A stretch of DNA of 12,423 nucleotides, taken from NCBI GenBank assembly GCA_035544515.1, contig DATKEG010000249.1, positions 1 to 12,423 on the forward strand. Direction: 5' to 3'. The stretch comes from DATKEG01 sp035544515 (lineage in GTDB: Bacteria > Acidobacteriota > Vicinamibacteria > Fen-336). Numbering within the stretch: position 1 is the stretch's first letter; the number at the start of each line of letters is the position of its first letter. Below the pieces are notes generated by a model that worked only from the letters and a program-made list of their open reading frames with translations, was not told the origin of the DNA and searched no databases. Below, piece by piece: positions 5,763 through 12,423 of the stretch. The translations under genes were made by a program, and so were the position numbers.

Positions 5763-8597
5763 ATGCGCAAGCCATTGTTGCTCCTGGCGGCCTCCTTCGT
5801 CTCAGCCGGTCTGGCGCTTCCCGGAAGTCAGCCGGAGGCCTCGTTCACCAACTCGGCCGGCATGAAGATGGTCCGCGTCCAGCCGGGAACGTTCCCGATG
5901 GGCAGCGACCTCTCGCGCGACCACTGGACCGAGCAACCCGTGCACTCCGTCACGATCTCGCGGCCGTTCTACATCGCCGAGACCGAGGTCACGGCGGAGC
6001 AGTTCCGGCGCTTCCGGCCCCACTTCCAGGGAACGCCCGCCTACGCTCCCTACGCCGCCGGCGTGAGCTGGCACGAGGCCGTTGCGTTCGCCGAATGGCT
6101 CGGCCGCAAGGAGCGGAAGTCCTACCGGCTGCCGACCGAGGCGGAGTGGGAATACGTCGCGCGCGCGGGCAGCGACGAAGCGGCGGCCCAGACGCGCGGC
6201 CAGCTCGGCACGTCCAACGCGTGGGGCGTGAAGAACATGCTGGCGGGGGCCCGCGAATGGTGCCTCGACTGGTTCGGCGAGTACCCCCAGGCGGATCAGG
6301 TAGACCCGCTGGGGCCGGAAAAAGGTTCCGTGCGGGTGGTGCGGGGCGGCCGGCTCGACCTCGAGGAGAGGAACTTCCTCAAGAAGGACTTCGGCCGGCC
6401 GCAGAGCCGTCTCGCCATCGCTCCGAGCTTCGGGACGCCGGTTTCCGCTCGCGCTGCCGTTCCCGGCCGCGCCGAGCCGGCCCGCCACGGTCTCGTCGGA
6501 GTCTGGTTCGCGAAGACGGACCTGACGGACCCCCAGGAACCGACGGTCATCACGCGCCTGAGCAACAGCTGGAGCAATGATCCGCGTGGAGGCGGACGCT
6601 GGTCCGCGCGGTGGAACGGGCAGATCGTGGGGCCCCACACCGGCGAAGTCACCTTCACGGTCGAGACGGACGCACCCTTCCGGCTCGACATCGACGGCCG
6701 CCCCGTGATCGACGTCTGGAGCAGCCGGCGGTCGCAGTCGGGCTCGGTGACCATGAAGAAGGACCACCCCCACGCGATCACGCTCGCGTTTGCGCGCGAG
6801 GGTGGACGCGACGACTTCCACCTCTACTGGACATGGCCCGGACACGCGCGTGAGCTGGTTCCGGGCAGCGTCCTCTCGCACACCGCCGCGCAGGAGCAGG
6901 CGGCTCGGACCGAGGCCGGCGAGGCGGACGTACCGGGCCGGCACGCGATCGGGTTCCGGCTGGTCGAGGCGGAGATGCCCAAGACTCCGCCGCTGCCGGT
7001 GGACCCGCCGCTGGTTGCGGTGGGCGTGAGGCAGGACGCGACCCACGTCGCGCAAGGGCCCGATCCCCGGAAGCCCTACTTCCGCAAGCGTCACCTGCTG
7101 CCGATGCCGCCCGACAACGCGCCCGGCGAAGCCATCGACGCCCTCGGCATGCATCCGTCCCTCCGGCCGCACAACCACAGCCCGGCCCTGGAGGTGTTGC
7201 CCAACGGCGACGTCCTGATGGTGATCTACACCTCGTACCGCGAGTACGAGCCGGGCGTCTCCCTCACCGCCAGCCGCCTGCGCTTCGGGGCGGACCAGTG
7301 GGACCCTCCCTCGCGCCTGGTCGACTTCGTCGGTGCCAACGATCACGCGCCGTTGCTCTGGAACGACCGCGGCGTGCTGCGCCTGTTCTGGGGCAGTCCC
7401 AAGCTGGAGGAAGGTGGCTTCCCGTTCCAGTGGATGACCTCGCGTGACCACGGCGCCACCTGGGACGAGATCCGCTTCCCGCGCTTCGTCGGCCCCATCG
7501 GCAGCCACTCGCGCCAGCCCATCAACAGCGCCTTCCGCGACGCGGCGGGCCGGATATACGTCTCCAGCGACGGCTCCGGAGGGGAATCCGTCCTCTGGGT
7601 CAGCGACGACGAGGGCGCGACCTGGTACGACACGGGCGGCCGCAGCGCCGGCCGTCACACCACGTACGCCCTGCTCAAGGACGGCCGCATCCTCGGCATG
7701 GGCGGCAAGAACACGAACATCGACGGGTTCATGCCCAAGGCGGTCTCGAGCGACGGAGGCCGCACCTGGACGGTGAGCCGGACGCCGTTCACCTGGCTGG
7801 GCACCAACCAGCGCCCCGCGCTCATCCGCCTCCAGAGCGGCCGGCTCTTGTTCGCGGGCGATTTCATCCACCACAACACGGGTGCCCAGCCGGAGGGCGT
7901 CAACCATCTGGGGTCGTACGTGGCGCTGTCGGAGGACGAGGGCGAGACCTGGCACGTCAAGAAGCTCATCGGGGCCCAACTGCACGAGCACGCCGAGCGG
8001 GCCGAGCGGATGAAGGGGCCCACGCTCGGCTACGCGGTCGCGCGCCAGGCGCCCAACGGCCTCATCCACCTCGTCGCCACCATGAACAACCCGTGCCTGC
8101 ACTTCGAGTTCAACGAAGCCTGGATCATGGAGGAGGACACGCCCGAAAGGCCGGACGCCGAGCTGATGGCTTCCGACGCCACGCGCATCGCGGAGGTGAA
8201 GACCTACGAGGAGCGCTACCCGAACGGCCAGCCCCGGGCCACCTGGTCGGGCGGCGTAGCCGACGACGGCCGCTTCCTCCTCCACGGCACCGAGACCTGG
8301 TATCACGAGGACGGTTCGAAGCAGTGGGAGGCCACCCATGACCTGGGCCGCAAGCGGGGGCCCGAGGTCCGCTGGTCGCGCGAGGGGCACCGGCTCTGGT
8401 CCTGGGACCACCGCGCCGACGGCACCAGCATCTGGACCCGATGGTGGCCGAACGGCCAGAAGAAGGCCGAATCCACATGGCGCGGCTTCAGGGCCGACGG
8501 CGTGGCCCGGCGCTGGGACGCCGGCGGAACGCTGGCCATGGAGATGAGCTTCAAGACGGGACGGCCTGCCGCCCCGACATCGGCCGCGGCGGAGTAG
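5763..8597 (+). CDS. Secreted multidomain protein: FGE-like domain with nested PA14, sialidase-like BNR propeller, MORN/YwqK-type tail
   Basis: This is 944 residues from ATG 5763. Residues 1-20 are a clear signal peptide (MRKPLLLLAASFVSAGLALP). Residues 27-215 hold an FGE-sulfatase domain (GMKMVRVQPGTFPMGSD, QPVHSVTISRPFY, YRLPTEAEWEYVARAG, REWCLDWFGEY, VRVVRGG). Residues 242-373 look like a PA14 carbohydrate-binding type domain (GLVGVWFAKTDL, FTVETDAPFRLDIDGRPVID, DFHLYWTWPG). The last FGE strand, IGFRLVEAE, appears only at 396, after PA14, so PA14 seems inserted in the FGE domain. A sialidase-type propeller spans about 430-790, with four Asp-boxes (SRDHGATW 560, SDDEGATW 614, SSDGGRTW 662, SEDEGETW 723). 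Residues 816-932 carry about five MORN-like repeats (YPNGQPRATW, WYHEDGSKQWEAT, WWPNGQKKAESTW). The FGE part lacks the active-site cysteines and the usual MHGNV motif. It shares its plan with the gene at 1-1476. It is exported and probably binds and acts on a glycan; sialidase activity is not established. Confidence 0.93.
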   Translation: MRKPLLLLAASFVSAGLALPGSQPEASFTNSAGMKMVRVQPGTFPMGSDLSRDHWTEQPVHSVTISRPFYIAETEVTAEQFRRFRPHFQGTPAYAPYAAGVSWHEAVAFAEWLGRKERKSYRLPTEAEWEYVARAGSDEAAAQTRGQLGTSNAWGVKNMLAGAREWCLDWFGEYPQADQVDPLGPEKGSVRVVRGGRLDLEERNFLKKDFGRPQSRLAIAPSFGTPVSARAAVPGRAEPARHGLVGVWFAKTDLTDPQEPTVITRLSNSWSNDPRGGGRWSARWNGQIVGPHTGEVTFTVETDAPFRLDIDGRPVIDVWSSRRSQSGSVTMKKDHPHAITLAFAREGGRDDFHLYWTWPGHARELVPGSVLSHTAAQEQAARTEAGEADVPGRHAIGFRLVEAEMPKTPPLPVDPPLVAVGVRQDATHVAQGPDPRKPYFRKRHLLPMPPDNAPGEAIDALGMHPSLRPHNHSPALEVLPNGDVLMVIYTSYREYEPGVSLTASRLRFGADQWDPPSRLVDFVGANDHAPLLWNDRGVLRLFWGSPKLEEGGFPFQWMTSRDHGATWDEIRFPRFVGPIGSHSRQPINSAFRDAAGRIYVSSDGSGGESVLWVSDDEGATWYDTGGRSAGRHTTYALLKDGRILGMGGKNTNIDGFMPKAVSSDGGRTWTVSRTPFTWLGTNQRPALIRLQSGRLLFAGDFIHHNTGAQPEGVNHLGSYVALSEDEGETWHVKKLIGAQLHEHAERAERMKGPTLGYAVARQAPNGLIHLVATMNNPCLHFEFNEAWIMEEDTPERPDAELMASDATRIAEVKTYEERYPNGQPRATWSGGVADDGRFLLHGTETWYHEDGSKQWEATHDLGRKRGPEVRWSREGHRLWSWDHRADGTSIWTRWWPNGQKKAESTWRGFRADGVARRWDAGGTLAMEMSFKTGRPAAPTSAAAE

Positions 8598-8649
8598 TTG
8601 CCTGCTCTCGCCCAGGGCTATCATCCGAGGCACCGAGCCCGGAGCGACG

Positions 8650-11600
8650 TTACCTGGCTTCACTGGATGCCGTCGCCATCTCCAGCAGCCGGCACAGGGC
8701 GTTCGCGAGCTGCATCTGCCGCGGCGTGCGACAGCGGACCCGGAACAGCTCGGGGCTGGCGACGAGCGCGGCCAGGCAGCGGGCTCGGGACGTGGCCACG
8801 TTGAGGCGGTTGAGGCTGTAGAGGAACTCCATCCCCCGGGGGGCGTCGGCGGGCGAGGACGTCGCCATCGAGTAGATCGAGACGGGGGCCTGCTGGCCCT
8901 GGAACTTGTCCACGGTTCCCACGAGCGCGCCCTTGGGCAGGCGGCGGGCGATCTCGCCGACCTGGGCGTTGTACGCGGCGACGACAAGGACATCGTCGAG
9001 GGCGACCCGCCGGCGCTGGCCGGAACGGTCGGTCCACCAGGTGTCGCCCTCGGTCAGGGACTTGACGAGGGCCGCGACGGCGTCCGCCTCCTCGGGCGAC
9101 TCGGTCTGGTTGCCGCTGTGTTCGCAAGGGACGTAGCGGACGCCCGTCCCGGTGAGGGGCGCCGTACCCTCCAGGGCCTGGCGATCGAGCCCGGCCTGTG
9201 GCTCGAGTCGGCTCTCGTAGAAGACCTCCGACGTGAACGCGCAGACATCCGGATGGAGTCGCCAGGTCCTGGCCAGGAAGAGACCCTTCTCGGGGGGCAT
9301 CGTGGCCGCCCCGTCGAGCAGGTGGGCGAGGGCGGACCGTTCCGCGCCGGGAGGGTGCGTCCCCGTCAGGGGCTGATCGAGCTGCTGCGGGTCGCCGAGC
9401 AGGATCAGGCTCCGCGCGGCCGGGGAGACGGCGACGGCGTTCGCGAGCGCGATCTGGCCCGCTTCGTCCACGACGAGCACGTCCAGGGTTCCGGCGAAGT
9501 CCTCGCGCGACCAGACCCAGGCGGTGCCGCCGACGACGTCGAGCTCGCCGCCCCGAAGGGCCGCGAGCAGGTCCGGGTTGGACTTGAAGCCTCGTGCGGA
9601 CGGGCAGGTCCAATGGCCCTCGTTGTCGGCCCTCTGGCCGATCCGAACCACCGCCCCCTTGGGGGCGAGCTTGGCGACCTCGTCGAGGAGAAGGCCGATC
9701 ACCTTGTGGCTGTTCGCGGTGACGCCGACCTTGCGCCCGTCGGCGACCAGCGCCAGGACCATGTGGGCGCCCGTGTGGGTCTTGCCGGACCCGGGCGGAC
9801 CCTGGATCGGCAGCGTGCTCGCGCCGAGCGCCATCGCCACGCGGACGGCGCCCCGGGTCGGATCGTCGGCATCCCCTCGGACGGGCGTGCCCGGGATCTG
9901 GCCGGCTCGCGGTGGAAGCCGCCGGAGGAGGTCACGGGCGGCGCGGTAGGGTCCGTCGGCGTCGATCCCGTGGTCAGCCACCCACTCCCCGATCCGCAGG
10001 AGGCTCGCGCGAAGCTCCTTCGTCGGCACCAGGTCGTAGGGCACGAGGGACGTCGGGTGTGGGACGTCCCGGTTGATCCCGCGGCTGAGGTCGACCGTGC
10101 CCGCCGCGTCGTCGACCTGGACGACGGTGCCGGGGGACTTCCCGGTGGCCGGATCGCGGGCGTCCCGGCCTTCCTGGATCGCGTGCTCCTGCGGCGGGAA
10201 GCGATAACGGTGGATGAGCGACTTCTTGACCTGCCCGACCTCCCCGGCGTACTCGAGTCCGGCCATCGGCTCCCGCTCGGCGATCCGCTCCTCGTCGGTG
10301 AGGTCGTCCATGAGCAGGAAATACCGCCACCAGAAGCTCTTCTCCTCGCGGCGGTGCCAGGAGAGAAGCTGGGCCAGGAGCCAGCGGGCGTGCTGCTCCG
10401 GGCTGCGCTCCCTGGGGTCGGCCGGAACGCCGTCGGTGAGCCGGTCCGCGACCGCCTGCACGCGGGCCAGGGATTCGGAGAGCTCCTGGGGGGCGTCGCC
10501 CGACTTCGCCCCCGGACGCGGCAGCGGCGCGCCGAGCTGCGCGGCGAGCTCGGAGCGGCGGGCTTCGAGCCAGTCGCGCAGGAGGAGGGTCGACACCACG
10601 TCGTCGTGGTTGTAGCGCTCGATCTGCCGGAGGGCTTCGTCGTCGTGGCCGGCCTCTCCCCCGGCCTGCAGCCAGGCCTCGAAGGCGGCGATCACCGGAC
10701 CGACGTCGCGCAGGCCGATCTCGCGCGTGTACCCATAGAGGGGCTCGAGCCGCTTGATCGAGTAGCTCTCGACCGACGCGCGGACGCCCTGGCGGACGAC
10801 GCCGTAGAGATCGACGAGCACGTCGCCGCGAAGCAGGGCGTCCACCTCGTCCTCGCGCGTCCCATGGCGGCCCATGAGCCGGCCCAGGGCGGTCGGCTCG
10901 TACGGCGCGTAGTGGTAGATGTGGATCCCGGGGTCCCTGGCGCGCCGCTCCACGAACAGGTCCATGAGCCGCTCGAAGGCCCTCTTCTCCGCGGCGAGGG
11001 TCACCGTACCCTGCTCGTCGCGCGCCCAGAAGGTGTGGAAGGCCGGGTTCCCGCCGGCGTCGCGCCGGCCGGGCTCCAGGACGCCGAAGAGGTAGTCGAT
11101 GCCGTCGTCGAGCGCGTAGGGGTCGCCCTCGATGTCGAAGAAGAGATCGCCGGGGTGCGGCTCGGGCAGCGCGAGGAGGCCGCGGTTCGGCTCGAGGGAG
11201 CCGTCCTTGAGGCGGCTCGGCGCCACGAGCTCGTAGAGCGTCCGGTGGGCGTCCTCGCCCTCGACCTGGAGGCGGGCCTGCCGGTGGACGCGCTCGAGCG
11301 TCGCCGGACGGGTCTGGTCGAGGGGCGGGACGAGCGGAAGCGTGAGGCCGGCGAGAGCACGGCGGGTTTCGATCCCCCGTGCCTTCAGCGCCTGGCGCTG
11401 GCGCGCCGCGATGCCGGCCACGAGCGAGAGGTCGTCGTCGGACCGGCGCCGTGTCCTGCAGGTCTCGTCCCAGCGGCAGACGTCGCAGTGGTCCACGGGC
11501 TCGGGGTAGGTCGCGACGGGCGGATACGCCGGGAGGGCCGCCGCCACCTTCTCCTCGAAACGGCGCCGGGCCACACGGTAGTAGGCCATGTAGTCGCCGA

Positions 11601-12165
11601 CCCGGTAGGGCTCCACTTTCCGGGCGCTCCCGCCGAGCGCGACGTACATCCACTCGGGCTCGCGTCCCTGGATCCTCGCCAACCGATCGACGTAGGAGCA
11701 GATCTGGAGGAGCGCGCTGGCCTTCGTGTGCCGTGCGAGCTTGGTGTCGACGATCTCGTAGCTCCAGGCGCCGAGGGCGCTCTTCGCCTCGACGCGCAGG
11801 AGGAAGTCGGCGTAGCCGAGCCAGCGGCCGTCGAACAACACGGCCTGGTAGATGACGTCGTCGCCGCGGCGGATCGCGGCCTCGGTGGCGGCGGCGGCGC
11901 GGCGGAGCCGTTCGCCTCGATCCGCGATGCGGGCGTCGGGCTCGATGCGCGTCACCGTTCGGCCCGCGGCCTCGAGGCCGGCGAGATAGCGGGCCTCGTG
12001 CGCCAGCCCGCGTTCCTGCATGACGTCCAGCTCCGGGTCCGGGCGGCTCGGCCGCCTCACGAGGCGGGCGGCGGCGGCGAGCTCGAGCGCGGTGAGGTGC
12101 TCGCAGGCGAGAAAGCCGACGAGGTCCGTGGCGGAGAAGACGGGCCGGCCGTCGATCAGTTGCAT
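8650..12165 (-). CDS. TM0106-family RecB-like nuclease, RNase H-like exonuclease and SF1 helicase in one protein
   Basis: This is 1171 residues from ATG 12165, chosen because the conserved family sequence starts there (MQLIDGRPVFSATDLVGFLA). A TTG at 12288 would add 41 Arg/Pro-rich residues without visible conservation. Domain 1 (1-245) is a RecB-like PD-(D/E)XK nuclease: His56 (GLAHE), Asp120 (GYADFL), Asp140/Lys142 (IVDTKLA), and Gln154/Tyr158 (LLQICSY). Cys21 (FLACEHL) with Cys227, Cys230 and Cys236 (CDVCRWDETC) matches an Fe-S cluster pattern as in AddB and Cas4. Domain 2 (about 340-535) is an RNase H-like 3'-5' exonuclease: FFDIEGDP (Asp344, Glu346), HIYHYAPYEP, and ERYNHDDV. Domain 3 (about 760-1160) is a UPF1/Dna2-like SF1 helicase: Walker A GPPGSGKT (789-796), DEAG (900-903), GDPQQ (925-929), TVDKFQGQQ and LNVATSRAR. 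It is cytoplasmic and probably processes DNA ends or structures in repair or defence. It stands alone, convergent with the upstream gene (52 nt between stops). Positions 12166-12333 hold no convincing promoter. Confidence 0.94.
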   Translation of the reverse strand: MQLIDGRPVFSATDLVGFLACEHLTALELAAAARLVRRPSRPDPELDVMQERGLAHEARYLAGLEAAGRTVTRIEPDARIADRGERLRRAAAATEAAIRRGDDVIYQAVLFDGRWLGYADFLLRVEAKSALGAWSYEIVDTKLARHTKASALLQICSYVDRLARIQGREPEWMYVALGGSARKVEPYRVGDYMAYYRVARRRFEEKVAAALPAYPPVATYPEPVDHCDVCRWDETCRTRRRSDDDLSLVAGIAARQRQALKARGIETRRALAGLTLPLVPPLDQTRPATLERVHRQARLQVEGEDAHRTLYELVAPSRLKDGSLEPNRGLLALPEPHPGDLFFDIEGDPYALDDGIDYLFGVLEPGRRDAGGNPAFHTFWARDEQGTVTLAAEKRAFERLMDLFVERRARDPGIHIYHYAPYEPTALGRLMGRHGTREDEVDALLRGDVLVDLYGVVRQGVRASVESYSIKRLEPLYGYTREIGLRDVGPVIAAFEAWLQAGGEAGHDDEALRQIERYNHDDVVSTLLLRDWLEARRSELAAQLGAPLPRPGAKSGDAPQELSESLARVQAVADRLTDGVPADPRERSPEQHARWLLAQLLSWHRREEKSFWWRYFLLMDDLTDEERIAEREPMAGLEYAGEVGQVKKSLIHRYRFPPQEHAIQEGRDARDPATGKSPGTVVQVDDAAGTVDLSRGINRDVPHPTSLVPYDLVPTKELRASLLRIGEWVADHGIDADGPYRAARDLLRRLPPRAGQIPGTPVRGDADDPTRGAVRVAMALGASTLPIQGPPGSGKTHTGAHMVLALVADGRKVGVTANSHKVIGLLLDEVAKLAPKGAVVRIGQRADNEGHWTCPSARGFKSNPDLLAALRGGELDVVGGTAWVWSREDFAGTLDVLVVDEAGQIALANAVAVSPAARSLILLGDPQQLDQPLTGTHPPGAERSALAHLLDGAATMPPEKGLFLARTWRLHPDVCAFTSEVFYESRLEPQAGLDRQALEGTAPLTGTGVRYVPCEHSGNQTESPEEADAVAALVKSLTEGDTWWTDRSGQRRRVALDDVLVVAAYNAQVGEIARRLPKGALVGTVDKFQGQQAPVSIYSMATSSPADAPRGMEFLYSLNRLNVATSRARCLAALVASPELFRVRCRTPRQMQLANALCRLLEMATASSEAR

Positions 12166-12333
12166 GGCAGGAGCGCGATCTTGTCGCGGCGTCGGGCGGG
12201 GCATGGACCGGACTCGTCCAGGACCCGCGGAGCGCCGAGGGTTGAAGCGAGCGACGTACGAGGACGTGCTGAGCGCCCCCGAGAACAAGGTGGCGGAGAT
12301 CCGTGGACGGCGAGTTACCGGACGGACGCGGGC

Positions 12334-12423
12334 TCAGCGCGCCGCGTAATCGTATAGCAGCGATCCGAACCGACGGTTGACAAACGTGCCCTCCGCGGCC
12401 ACGTAGCCGCCGCGGCGGGGGCT
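12334..12423 (-). CDS. C-terminal fragment of an unidentified gene entering from the right edge
   Basis: Read on the minus strand, 29 codons run from the window edge to a TGA at 12336-12334. The end of the peptide reads GGYVAAEGTFVNRRFGSLLY followed by DYAAR. Its mixed composition, unlike the Arg/Pro/Gly-rich antisense shadows elsewhere, and its mostly G/C third positions suggest real coding sequence. It lies upstream of the nuclease/helicase in the same direction, 168 nt before that gene's ATG. I do not recognise the family, and the fragment is too short for a functional guess. Confidence 0.4.
   Translation of the reverse strand, partial: SPRRGGYVAAEGTFVNRRFGSLLYDYAAR

Noticed and set aside
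8615..8640. GGGCT (8615-8619) and AGCCC (8636-8640) as a terminator hairpin between the convergent genes
   Set aside because: The stem is only 5 bp with a 16-nt loop and no T-run on either side, so it is not convincing as an intrinsic terminator.
5802..8993. A 1063-codon open frame on the minus strand across the FGE/PA14/propeller gene
   Set aside because: It overlaps two real genes, has no domain signature and shows typical antisense composition. The plus strand has a signal peptide and four Asp-boxes.
9118..12357. A 1079-codon open frame on the plus strand, antisense to the nuclease/helicase
   Set aside because: It has no recognisable motif and is rich in Gly, Arg, Ala, Val and Asp/Glu, as expected for the complement of a GC-rich gene. 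The minus strand carries intact nuclease and helicase motifs.
12377..12405. A TTGACA at 12377-12382 as a plus-strand promoter -35 box
   Set aside because: There is no acceptable -10 sequence 16-18 nt downstream, no plus-strand gene follows, and the bases probably lie inside the minus-strand gene fragment.
1..12423. CRISPR arrays, tRNA or rRNA genes, insertion-sequence ends, phage genes
   Set aside because: I found no regularly spaced repeats, no cloverleaf-like segment, no transposase or integrase motifs and no terminal inverted repeats when reading the window.

Overview
This is a 12.4 kb, very GC-rich (about two-thirds G+C by eye) bacterial chromosomal window. It holds six well-supported protein genes and one short gene fragment at the right edge. 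Third codon positions are almost always G or C, so long antisense open frames appear opposite most genes; these are shadows. I see no tRNA, rRNA, CRISPR array, insertion sequence or phage gene. Signal peptides, FGE-like and PA14 domains and a sodium/solute symporter fit a high-GC Gram-negative heterotroph such as Acidobacteriota, Planctomycetota or a related soil lineage. That placement is inference from gene content, not from a marker gene.

Layout. (1) Positions 1-5732, minus strand: a compact four-gene unit, transcribed right to left. In order it encodes an exported MGH1-like six-hairpin glycoside hydrolase, an aldo/keto reductase, an SSS-family symporter, and a secreted FGE-like plus sialidase-fold protein that runs off the left edge. 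Gaps are 11, 59 and 1 nt, which is operon-like. (2) Positions 5763-8597, plus strand: a divergent 944-residue secreted protein, related to the last operon gene but with a PA14 domain apparently inserted inside its FGE-like domain and a C-terminal MORN/YwqK-type repeat tail. (3) Positions 8650-12165, minus strand: a large TM0106-type protein joining a RecB-like nuclease with probable Fe-S cysteines, an RNase H-like exonuclease and an SF1 helicase. (4) Positions 12334-12423, minus strand: the last 29 codons of an unidentified gene.

How they may work together. Regions 1 and 2 look like one divergently transcribed carbohydrate or glycoconjugate-processing locus: two exported multidomain beta-propeller proteins and one exported alpha-barrel glycosidase act outside the cytoplasm, the symporter imports a product with sodium, and the reductase handles it inside. 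The substrate cannot be read from the sequence. A sialic acid role is possible from the propeller fold and the symporter, but no NanA, NanK or NanE gene is in the window and no classical F/Y-R-I-P motif is visible in the propellers. The nuclease/helicase is convergent with this locus and belongs to DNA metabolism or defence, with no visible link to it.
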